Positions 41,156 through 52,379 of a DNA stretch of 64,000 nucleotides are shown piece by piece. A model generated the notes under the pieces. That model made no database searches. It was not told where the DNA came from and saw only the letters and a program-made list of their open reading frames with translations. The stretch is from contig OZ023273.1 in NCBI GenBank assembly GCA_964007475.1, positions 17,869,922-17,933,921 of the forward strand, read 5' to 3'. The translations under genes and the position numbers were made by a program. The stretch's first letter is position 1, and each line of letters starts with the position of its first letter. The stretch is from Hybos culiciformis. Lineage: Eukaryota; Arthropoda; Insecta; Diptera; Hybotidae.

Positions 41156-41337
41156 TAACGTAGATTACAAAGCAGGGATTTTAATTAGGTTTTTGAAAGG
41201 AGTGGGGTGGCTCGATGGGGAATAAAAGGCCCATCGGGTAGGGTAGTACAACGGGCCAACAGACCTAAGTGCGAGGGAATACAGGAATTCCCAACCCACA
41301 ACAACCTAACCTAACCTAACCTAACCTAACGTAGATT
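41156..41337 (+). mobile_element. Short retroposon (SINE or 5'-truncated LINE end) with CCTAA tail and TSD
   Basis: An 11-bp direct repeat TAACGTAGATT flanks the insert (41156-41166 and 41327-41337), the mark of target-primed insertion. The ~160-bp body is much more GC-rich than anything nearby. It contains a hairpin CGATGGG (41213-41219) / CCCATCG (41230-41236) and ends in five CCTAA units (41305-41329) running into the duplication. Insect non-LTR elements and derived SINEs often end in a short 3' tandem tail like this. CCTAA is also the arthropod telomere unit. There is no reading frame, so it is non-autonomous or a truncated 3' end. The exact family cannot be named. Confidence 0.75.
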
Positions 41338-41949
41338 TATAAAAATCAAAACCTAGTATACCTAATCTAGCTAGAACACTTTAGGATATAATAAAAAAAA
41401 AACTTTTTTTTTGTAGTTCGTATATGTAATGTTTAAATAATTTTACTTTTAAATAAAAATAAACCAAGGATTACATTACATTAAATTTTTATTATTCCAG
41501 CATTATTCTAATAAAATAATAAAAAATTTTTAAATAAAATTCATGCTTCAAGGCTTTCAGTTTAAACGGTGTTAAATTATTCAAAAAAAAAAAATATATA
41601 TATTTTTTTATCATATGCCAATGGGATTTGCAAAAAAAAAATCTGATTTTTATACATTTTTAAAGGAAATTATACATAAAAATTATGATCTTGGATTTGG
41701 CATCAAAACCAATTTCTTCATTTTCCAAATTTAATATATTAAATGAATTGTATATAATATATAATAATATAATGTACAATTCTACATGTATACTATACAG
41801 TGGAAAAAAAAATCCAAAAAATTTATCATATTTTTATAATAAAGACATAAGACAATTACAAATTGAGTTCAAAATAGAATTTATTTTTATTTCGCTCGAC
41901 ATTTATTTATTTAAAAAATAAATAAATTCAACTTCCCTCTTGCGCAAAA

Positions 41950-42006
41950 TGAGGTTGTTATTCACAGAAAAGCACCAGAGCGGAGGCCGTCAAAATAATA
42001 AATAAA
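41950..42006 (+). other. Tiny GC-rich open frame with good start context
   Basis: ATG preceded by GCGCAAA (a CAAAATG match to the fly start context) opens 18 codons, MRLLFTEKHQSGGRQNNK, ending at TAA. The codons are far less AT-biased than the flanks. There is no acceptor, family match or promoter. It may be a small peptide frame, a relic of a transposon or retrocopy, or chance. Confidence 0.15.
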
Positions 42007-45000
42007 TTCTAATCATATCTGTTTTTTGAAAGAAAATTTTGGTGGATCTAATTTTTGAATTATTTTAAAATTTTGAGACGAAATCCCTTATCCAATATTT
42101 GCATATCAAAATGACAATCGAAAATACAAAAATATAAATAAGATATTAACAAAATTTGGAAGACAAACATTTATTAAAACTTCTTGGTCCAAGAATTAAA
42201 AAAAAAGAAATTATATTTATGATTATTGGAACAAATTGACAACGTGCGAAATATCAAATACAACTGATTTGTAATAAATTACAGAATGAAAGAAAAATGC
42301 TCCCAAAAAATCAAATTTGGAAAAGAAAAAAATCTCATCAACATATTTGTGAACATAATCATCATTTTTCAAATTTCCAAGCCAAAAATATTTCACCAGC
42401 ACTTTTTATTTTTTTTTCGTTACTTCAGTCATGTAAAGAAAGACAAATATCTTAGCTTGAAAAAAATAAATAAGAAATCCAAAATAAAAAATACCACAAA
42501 TTTCCTATATCTTAAGAAAATTAGACAAAATAATAAAATCATCATTAATCAATTCTATTGCTAACAAAAATCCGCATACAATGCCAAAAAAGGAAAAGAA
42601 AGGAAGAAAAAAAAATAAAATATTTAATATTATTATCATTTTCATCTGAGAAAATTATCTTAAGAAAATCCTAGTAATAATTTTTCCACGAGACTTTAAC
42701 AAAGGAAAACAAAAAAGAGGAATTTTTATTAAGTAAAAACCACATTAGATTTCTTCATTTAATAAAAACGAAATCCTCTTAATTTGTTTTCTTTTTTTTT
42801 TCTTTTTTTTTTTGTCTTGTCGTAATTCCGTATTTCATTCTACTGAAATAATGAAAAGAAAAATATACTCGGTCATTATCGCATCTGAACAAAAAAAAAG
42901 GCAAAAAAATTATTTTATCAAAAATTCGAAAATTTTTGAATCATAATCATTCTGGAGCTCTACAATGCCGAGTTAGTAGTTAAGCATAAATTGAGATACA
43001 TTTACTTTGGAAAAAAAAAAGATTGCAAAGATATTTGATGATGATGGTGGCAATATATGAAACAAATTATTTTTATTACTCTATATATCTATAATACTAA
43101 TTATGATTAAAATAAATAATAAATATAATAACTTTGTTCGAGTTTTATTATTCCGGTTTCTCGGCGTTCATTTTAGATACTTTATTTATTCTTGAAGTTT
43201 GTTTAATTTACATTATATTTACATTAAAAAATAATGTGTAAAACCAACAAAATTTTCCTTCTAATCAGCTATTGAGACTATAGAAGTTTTCTACATAAGC
43301 GCTGTATGGTAACCAGACTTCTTTCATAAGGATTTAAGAAGAAGATAGAAAAGTTCAAAAATTAAAAAATTGTATTGAATACTAAATTGAGCTGAGTACT
43401 AAAATTCAAAAAAATTAACTTATCTATCATAAACCACAGTTTAATAAGTAAGGTATTAAACATATTGTGTACATATAATAAGTTTAACTTTACGTAATTT
43501 TGAAGCAGCCTCTTTATAAAACAGTAAAAAAAAAAATAAAAAATAATTTTAATTTTAAAAATTAAAATAAAAGCCGTTTTCAAGTCAAATTTTTTAAAAT
43601 TATATACTTTTTATTATCTATAGATTTAATACTCTAAGCAGTTGTTGGATATCATCTTGAGTGCATTGTATAAATAAAACTCCTAAATCAAGTGAAATCG
43701 AAAATTATAGATTGGACATGTTGAAAAGAGTAGCTACTTATAATGTAGAATTTAATCGAAAGTAAAGTTGCACATAGTATTTTATTTTCGCATGCACATA
43801 TATTCAATCAAATTTAATGTAGTTTTTTTTTAAACTCCTAGTAAGAATTACAGAGATAAAAAATTAAAAAAAATATATATATTTAATAAAATTTAATAAA
43901 AATCCATTAAATTTTTTAATCTTTCGCATTATGTGTAAGTAAAAAAAAAAAATAAAAATATTTTCCTTGTTTTACAAAATATCTGAATTACTTGTATTAT
44001 AATATAAAATATTTTCGCATTTTTTTTTTTTGTATATTCATAAAGAATAAATATAAGTAAATTTTTATATATTCTTTTAAAGCTTTCGGTAAAGCGCATA
44101 AAATAAATCCCATTGGATTATATTATTATATAGGTATTTTCACAATATGATTTTTTTTTTTTTGTATAATACAAAATATATACGTTCTTTTGGTTCTTTC
44201 AAATTTAAGTAAAATTGCGAATACGCGACAAACCATATTTTTATACTTTTATATTTCAATATTTATAATTCATTTATAAAATCAAATTCTTCGTCATTGT
44301 GCACTCATCATATATCACAACAACTACCAACATCTGGTTGGCATATGTTTTTTTCTTTCTTGAAAATGAATTTTAAATTAAATTTTTTTTATTTTTCTTC
44401 TTCTTCTAACATAAAATGATTATGATTAATTTTAAAGAAATATGTGTATACTTAAATACCATGTGAAATTTTTGTATTTTAATGAACGATGTTAAATGCA
44501 AAGGTTAATAGAATAACATATTCAAAATATATGTACCTATATATATAACGTCGAAAATACAAAAATAATATACTACAGATTATTTTGAAGATGCTTAACA
44601 GCACGACGACTGCATTCTAATTTTTTTACATACGAAAGTAAAGAAAGCAAAACTTAAGTAAAAAAGGATATTTTAAAAGTCATCATAATTTTTTTTCTCA
44701 CAACATGGAAAATAAATGTCATGTTTACAAATGAACAGATTATTTTTATAATTTTCCTCAATTCTGCAACCCTGAAAAGCGGTCTAAGTTCAAAATTTTT
44801 AATTCTCGTGTATATTAAACACATACATTCATTATTCATTAGTTCATGCGTACAAGAGTGTGTCCAACAAAATTCTAAATGTGATTAAAGAGAGGACACT
44901 TTGTATCTATTTATGTATAGGATACAATATTGAAATTTTATTGTATGCTACCAGCATTATTATTCGAAAAATAAATGAATAAATGATTTATTTCATATAA

Positions 45001-45309
45001 TATCCTTGCTTTCTTTGTTTTGCTGAAAAAAACGTCAAAATAAATAAATAAAATTTAATTTCAATATTGGCCTTTGACAATTTTTCTTGTTTGATTCTTC
45101 AACAAAAAATAATCCACTCTACAATGCCGCGAACTTTATTAATTTTAAAAAATTCAATTTTAAAATTCAATTTTTTGCTATTTCATAAAGTAAAAAACAA
45201 TAAAAATAAAATAACTTCATTTTTATTATGAAAACAATAAAATGCAATTTTTAATAATTTCGCCTTTCAACAACAATGTTAACAAAATTCGCAAATCGAT
45301 AAATTCATC

Positions 45310-45990
45310 AATATTTTTTTATTATAATTTTTTTTTTTTTTTTTTTTCAAAGTTATTTTTATTAACGAAAAATTGAAATCGCAATATCAGTTCTTTATCA
45401 AAAAAAAAATCTTGTATTTTTTTTTTTTTTTTGAAATCCTTCAGGGCACATTCAAAATTCTTTAACATCATAAAATTACGATTTTTTTTTTGTTTTTGTT
45501 TTTTTTTTGTAAATAACTCATAGAACTCTTTATCAAAAAAATTATAAAATTTTCAACACGTTTTCAAAAACAGAAAATTTAACTTAAAAACAGAAGAAAA
45601 AAAAATCACTATTTTATAACGGTATTAAATTACACTGGTGAACATACATTTATATACATGCATATACTATTTATATGTGGTATGTATGAAAAATACAAAT
45701 TTCACGATTTAATTTTTTTTCAAGGGTGATTTAGACATAAAAAAAAAATTCATTCTTTTCATTTTTATTTTATTCACTTTTTCTTTTTTTTTTTTTTTTT
45801 ATTAATTTTTATAACATTAAAAAAAATTGGTTTTTTTTTTATGCATAGAATTTTTTTTTTTCGCCATCACCTTTATTTTTTTTTCTTGATTGTTTTTTTT
45901 TTCTAAGAAATAATTCTTTTTTTTTTTTGTATTAAATTACCGTGAATTATGTTTTTTTTTTTATTAATTTTTTTTATTTTAATACTTAGG
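45310..45990 (+). repeat. Poly-T-rich strand-asymmetric tract
   Basis: Around ten runs of nine or more T fall within about 700 bases, almost without matching A-runs on the same strand. The tract gives low-complexity Lys/Phe translations only. Confidence 0.8.
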
Positions 45991-48369
45991 AAAAATTCTT
46001 TGAATTTTAAGTTATAAAATATTTGAGAAATTTTTAAGCTTTTTTTAAAGTTACACTTAAAATGTGCAAAAAACTTGAACAAAAACAACTTCAGAATTTA
46101 GATACCCAAACAATGATTCAGCTGATTAGAATCTTCACTATTCTGTCATTAAATATGTGTACAGTACACTAACAGAAGTTTTGAAAAAATTAAATAAAAA
46201 TTTAAAAATATTAATTTTTTAATTATCGAATAAAAATTAGGAAAAAAAAATATGAAAAAATATAAACAATTTTGGAATGTCAAAAACAGATATTAAAAAA
46301 AAAAATCAATTTCAAAAATAACTTTGATTGAACATAAATACATAAATATCTATGTTTTGTTTATGTGCACACATCAAAAGAAATTTATTAATAATTTATT
46401 AACAACTCTGTTCTGACAATTTTTAATTTTCATTGATTTTCCGCGATTTCTACCCAAAAACAAAAAATTGAAATATTTTTCAATAAAATTTTCAATTGTT
46501 GCGCTTTTTTACAAATGCAAGCTCAACATAAAGCAAAAAAAAAAAAAAACAAAATTCAAGAGAAATATTTCCAAACAAAAATATCTATGGAAAATTTTTA
46601 ATATTTAATTAAAAAAAAAAATGAAACTTTAAATAAAAAAAAATGTATATCCTGCCGATTCAATATAGATTTCCCGACTCTCGCAAAAAAAAAACAAACA
46701 AATCCAACTGGATTAATTGGAAGTTAAAAATAAACTAAATTTTTAATATAATTTTTACACAAAACTACTTCGATGATTCTTATTTGCACACGACTAACAC
46801 ATTTTTTTTTTCGATTTAATAATGCAAATTGTCAGCAAGATATGTAAATTAAGCGATCATTATGTTTTGGTAAAATATTCTTATACCGTTAATAAGCTGT
46901 ATATAATACAAGATACATTATACTTAAACAACATAATATTTAAATGCAACAACAGATCGCGCCAAACTAAAAAAAATTTTATTATAAAAATTTTTTCTTC
47001 ATAAATTTTTTATCGCTGTCCTGTTGAATATTATTTTATGTTTTTATTTTTTTGTTTTCTTTGATTATTTCAAACTCTTTCATACATGTTCCACAAAGTT
47101 TGAATGAATGATAAATAAATACCGGCATTTAATATATGAATAATTATTTTCAATTTAAAATTATAATAAAAATATACTTTAAGTATACATTTAACACATG
47201 CATGTATGCAAGAAAAGAATCAAAACAAAATAAAGTTAAACAATTTTCAAACTATGTATATCCATTTCAAAGGCTCTTTCTTTCATTTATAGCAATCAAT
47301 TAAAATTGAAAATGATAATTGAAAATTTTTGACACCAACATCTTATTTCAGATACTATAGGTTTGTTAAAAAACATAAATAATAATGTTTACTTTGAGAT
47401 TAAAGATTCAAATAAGTGTTAAAACTAAAAGCAAGTGCTATACATTTAAAAAATTATATTTAAATGTTTACAGGTATACGTCTTTCTTCAAACCAAAGTA
47501 TTCGTAAATCAGAATTAGACGTACACACATAGTGTTCAAGTACTGCTTTCTTACTTTATTGAACAAGTGTTATCTTTTTAAACTATTATGGATTTAACTT
47601 ATTTCATTTAAAGTTGATTTTAAATACATACCACTTTTTCAACAGCTACTTATTTATAATGTACAATTTTAGTTTTGAAACCCAATTGACAAATTCAAAA
47701 ATATTGAAAAAATCTGAAGATAATCTCATTTCGAAATCTTAAGTCAAACAAAAGGCGATTATATCGTTCTCGATATAAAAAAAGAAGTATTTATTATTTT
47801 GTTGAATATCTAAAAAAAAATTGTTTTCTTTCTTTTTTTTTTTTGTTTTAAAACTTATTAACTTGAAAAGTAAATAAGAAAATATAAAAAATGTAAACAG
47901 TTCGAAAGTCTCAAGTCAGATAATACTCGATTGAATGAACACTCAATTGGATTATGTTCTTTTAAAACAAAAAATAAAAAAATAAAAAAAAAGATAAATA
48001 AATATAAAAATGTGAAGAAAGAATAATGTTAGGGGGAATGACTTTATGTAGGCCTCTTGTAATAAGTAGGAAGATGAGTTTACAAATAAATTTTCGCGGA
48101 GGCATTCCACAAGAGGGATAAGAAAATTAAATGTACATATATTGTTATTGCACGTAATAATTTCTGTACATACAAAATAATAAAGATAATATTTGACAAA
48201 AATACGTAATAAGTTTAGTTTAATCGGGTAGGATACGGTCAATGGCAATGAACTCTATTTTATATTATATTAATGATTAGTTTGACTTTAACACTTCATT
48301 AAGACTAAAAAAAAAATATAAAAGTAACTTTTATGCTAAGTTATCGTACATATTTGACATCAATTATTA

Positions 48370-48414
48370 TATAACAAAAATATAACAAATCTAACAAACA
48401 AATATAACAAAAAT
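48370..48414. repeat. Degenerate TATAACAAA tandem repeat
   Basis: Repeated ATATAACAAAAAT-like units in about 45 bases, with the outer copies most alike. Confidence 0.6.
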
Positions 48415-49343
48415 AGCTTTTATATTTTTTTTTAAGTCCTGACGAACTTTAAAACTAAACCGAAATTTTGAAGAAAGTTAAATTGAGGTTTATTGCTACT
48501 GTCTTATTCTTAATTAACTATACAGATCATTCAAATAAGGGACAAAAATTCTAATATATAATAAGATTCAACTTTTGCTTTTAATAAATAGTTCAATAAG
48601 TTTGTACAATTTTAAGTAAAAATCCCATTAATTAATCTGAAGAAAATTTGTTTCGTTTTTTTATCTATACATATGTAAGCATATGGAAGCTATTGATCTC
48701 CTCTAAAGTAAACAATTTTTAAAAGTTTAAAAATATTGTACATAAAAAGTTCTCATTTAATGCTTCCGTATTATAATATTATATTACATACAATATTGCA
48801 CCAAAACTAAAAGAATGAAAAAGTGTCTCTGCACGTTTTGAAATAATTTTAAATTGGATTTAAAATGGACAAAGTAATTATTAACAAAAGTAAAGTAAAT
48901 AGATCAATGTTGTGGGTTGGTTATTGTTAATGATTTTATATTCTCGGAAGGAAATATTGTATCTACATACGTACATATAATGTGTATACAAACATATGCA
49001 ATTATACATAATCATTTATTTAATTAAGTTCATTAGAAGTAAACATAATGAAAATAAAATTTGATGGGTTGATCAACTGATAGTTTTATATAGGAAACGA
49101 TATTTAATTAGTTGTACATTATTATTATTATTAATGATTCGAGCCGACCAATTAAAATTTTAAGATACCTTAATTTTTTAAGATACAAAAGGGGGTTACG
49201 TCTTATGAATTCTCAATCAATCGTAAAATCTTAGTATAGAAAATTTTACTCTCAAATTATATTTTAATGAAATTGAACGAATAAGCATTTCTATGCTCAC
49301 TTGCTTGTATATCAAAAACCTATATTAATCATAGAAATAGTGA

Positions 49344-49514
49344 AATAGTATCGAGTGTTATTCTGTACTACGCTCGTTTTGTAAGCTTTTTAAAACAGTC
49401 GTTGTAGACGAAGAGTATAACGGCCGACAATCTTCGACCTTGAAAATTATTACATATTTGGTTTTTTTACAATTTACATTATTTTGTAAAATTCATATAA
49501 TACAAATAAAATAA
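49344..49514 (+). other. GC-elevated open frame, possible coding relic
   Basis: Between in-frame stops at 49341-49343 and 49512-49514 is a 56-codon open frame without ATG. Its centre (about 49365-49440) is GC-rich and reads FCKLFKTVVVDEEYNGRQSS. The opposite strand also has a 32-codon open frame over the same bases. I recognise neither. It abuts the inverted repeat at 49518-49558, so a decayed transposon is possible. Confidence 0.2.
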
Positions 49515-49517
49515 AAA

Positions 49518-49558
49518 CGCGGAATTTATAAACAAGAAACGACTTTTATAACTCCGCG
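49518..49558. repeat. Near-perfect inverted repeat CGCGGA..TCCGCG
   Basis: Left arm CGCGGAATTTATAAA (49518-49532) pairs with TTTATAACTCCGCG (49545-49558), allowing one gap and one mismatch, with a 12-nt loop. CpG-rich arms are unusual in this background. Confidence 0.65.
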
Positions 49559-51585
49559 GGGTACTTTAGTTGACTTTAATCAAAAATATGTTAAGCTTCA
49601 CTAAACTTTCACAATTCAATGGAAGATAATTATAGCTTCAACAAATGAACTCTAAGAATTAATCTTAAATAAACTACTTAGTTTTCTTTTCTATCTCGTC
49701 GAATCTTGTGTTAATCAAATGTAAAAAAAAGTATAGCTATTCATATTATAATAAATTCCTGAAGCAGGCATTTTAAGTAAAACACAGATTAGAATGAAAA
49801 TTTTGATATCTTTTATTTTAATTAATTTTTTTTTTTCTTTTTTACCAAAATCTGTAAAAAAACTAAAATATTGCAAAAAAGTATTTTTCTAAACGATTTT
49901 TATATTAAATTTTTGAATTTCTGTTTTTTGTCTTCAGAATATTTTTTTTTCGTTATCATGTCTCGTTTGTTTTTCAAGTCCTTTTTTAAGCAGAGATTTC
50001 TATTTTTAGGATATTTATTCATTTTTTTTTTTTTAATTTTAGTTGAATTTTATTAAAAAAAAAAAAAAAAAGATAATAAAAATCAGGAATTCTGCATGAC
50101 CGTGATGTTCCCTTTTTCGTTTAGGCAAAAGACTACTTATTTCTAAAACTAATAAATAATAAATACCATTCGTGAAAATTCAATTCCGTTGTTTTAATTC
50201 CTATGAGATAAAATAGAATCTAGATGTTTGAAATTCATATTTTTAAAAATAAAAAAAATCAACTTGATATTTCCTTTATGGTAATATTCTTATATTGGAG
50301 GATAACACTTAAAAAATTTCGAGCTTATTCGTATAAGTGTACTGAAATGTTGTTTTAGGTTTTCTAAACTAACTACCTTTTATAATGTAGATAAAAGTTT
50401 TTCTTTTATTTTTAATTAACTTGAACTATCTTTTCAAATTTTCAAAATTATTTATGGTATCCGGGAACAACACAATATCAATGAAATGAAGATTTTTTTA
50501 TACAAATATCAATAATTTTATTAAACTTCTGAAACATATTTTAAGGAGTTAATTCTTCGCGTTAAATTTATTCTTATGATCAATGGGGCACTAGTATTTT
50601 ATATACAGATTTTAATTAAAAAAAATACTCCGAAAATAACTTAATTGTCATTTTAATAATGTATTACTTTGTTGTGACTATTTTATACATTTTTCTTTCC
50701 TAAGGTGTGAACTATTTAATAGTAATTATTAAAAACTTTTAAATTAATAACGAATAATTTTTCGAAACGAATAAAATAATAATTATATATTTATTCATTG
50801 AATGTTTTTTTTTAATTTAAATTTTATGGTTTTTATAAACATTTCACAGTGATATATAAAAAAAAACCTAAACATACATATATTATTTATACGTAGCATT
50901 GTATGCACAAAAATATCAAAAACAATTTTTTGACTATATTTGGTGTAACGAAAATCGCCACCACATTTCACATTCAACTAAATTTGAACAACATTTTCGC
51001 ATTGTTGAAAAAAAGTTTTTTTTACTCTCTGTTTTTTTGTGCTAGGTTTTATTTTTTTTCATCGGTATATTTATGGACAGCGCAGAAAAAAAAAGTTAAT
51101 ACAAATTTTTATATGTGGATTTAACACTCAGTTATAAATTTTCTTCGCGTGCTTGCATTTTTATTTACGAAAAAAAAATGTTTTTTTTTTTTTTTGGTTT
51201 TAAAAAGGGTTTTTTTTTTTTTGCAGAAATCACTCAACAAAACTGCTAACAATGGAGAATTAGATTTGCTAAATAAAAATTAATTTTTTCACACAAATAA
51301 AATAAATAAGATTTTATGTTGAATCTTACATATGTACCAATATGTAATTTTTAGCATTTTCATGAAAATATTTTCAATGTGGATTTAAATTGTCATTTAA
51401 ATAGAAAATTATTTAAGAATTTTGTTGACATATATATTTATAACTTTTAAAAGTATAGATGAGTATAACCTTCGTATTATATTCGCTTACATTTTCGTTA
51501 ACAAATGTTTTGTTGACTTCTGACAGAAAATTAGATTCTTACCGTACTGATTATGTTGGTATATTAAAATATTTTGGAAACTTAC
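49559..51585. other. AT-rich stretch; no gene seen
   Basis: Three short frames at 49.9-51.1 kb (60-73 codons) are low-complexity. No splice-linked or repeat feature is supported. Confidence 0.5.
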
Positions 51586-51650
51586 CAGATATTTCTAATG
51601 AAAGATTCATATTGTAGACTTACCTGAAAATAATTAAAAAAAATATTATT
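51586..51650 (-). other. Candidate recursive splice site with 38-nt RS-exon
   Basis: On the minus strand a T-rich tract (eight T, then AATTATTTT) precedes CAG at 51626-51624, directly followed by GTAAGT at 51623-51618. A second strong donor, CTG/GTAAGT, starts at 51585, leaving a 38-nt RS-exon at 51623-51586. The layout matches the site at 12086. It is on the strand of the coding exon and 37 kb upstream of it, so it would divide a long 5' intron of that gene or of another minus-strand gene. No coding potential is implied for the 38 nt. Confidence 0.6.
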
Positions 51651-52149
51651 AAAACAAATTTATTTCTATTTGATTGAAGCTACAACGTAGTTTAATCGCG
51701 TATACAACGTAAAATACTTTATTTATTAAGTATAATAACTCTATAGTATACAATCAAGATAAAAAAAAATCAGATCATATTCTCCTGTCAAATTAATAAA
51801 AGCTAGTGCCTATTTATGATAAAAAACTCTTTAAATGAGTCACGATTTAAATAGAATATGAAATTTTACTTTATTGTTAAAGTCAAGAACAGATTTTTGT
51901 GTAATTTTTTATTCCCAGAGAATAGAAATATTTACATACATACATAGTCAAAATTCATTTAACTTTTGAAAAATACTTATTATTCACCTGCTGAAATAAA
52001 ACCTATACTATAAATCTTTTGCATATATTATGTAAAATTTTTCTGCTTATGATATAATCCTTTTTTTATAAATTTGAAACAAAAATATCATGTACATAGA
52101 AAGATCAACAATAAGTATATCACACATACATGCAACATATTATGCATGC

Positions 52150-52379
52150 ATATTACCATAGATTAAGAATACAGAAAGATTGGAAGCTTCATACAACATT
52201 TTTTCAGTCTTTTTTGGTATTTTATTGTGAAGGTGTTACTAAAACTAAATAAAATTTTTTTCATACATTGATAATTATCACGTATTTTATTTTGTTTTAC
52301 TAACACATTGACTTAAAAATACCAAAAATAATGTTGTATGAAGTTCCCATCTTTCTGTATTCTTAATCTATGATATTAC
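52150..52379. mobile_element. Foldback MITE, 216 bp, with 7-bp target-site duplication
   Basis: The element spans 52157-52372. Its terminal inverted repeats are 52157-52200 and 52330-52372. The outer 24 bases (starting CATAGATTAAGAATAC) match perfectly, then come one mismatch and a one-base gap, then a further 13-base perfect match. Weaker complementarity continues towards the centre, so almost the whole element can fold as one hairpin. ATATTAC is duplicated at 52150-52156 and 52373-52379. There is no reading frame, so it is a non-autonomous DNA element. A 7-bp duplication does not fit Tc1/mariner (TA) or piggyBac (TTAA), and the superfamily is unassigned. High arm identity suggests a fairly recent insertion. 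Confidence 0.85.

Larger units (their letters stand above)
41338..49343. other. AT-rich stretch; no gene seen
   Basis: Frames of 60-98 codons at 41.7, 42.3, 43.4, 44.7, 45.9, 46.8 and 48.0 kb are chance-like and low-complexity. A small GC-richer frame at 41950 and a poly-T tract at 45.3-46.0 kb are described separately. Confidence 0.5.

Noticed and set aside
47952..48248. 98-codon minus-strand frame ending in Phe/Ile/Tyr-rich sequence resembling a membrane segment
   Set aside because: The hydrophobic end is simply poly-T translated. No start context, splice signals or family support.
51955..51985. Minus-strand TTTTATTTCAGCAG followed by GTGAAT near the 51.6-kb ratchet site
   Set aside because: The donor is weak and no RS-exon donor follows. 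The 51624 site is much better.
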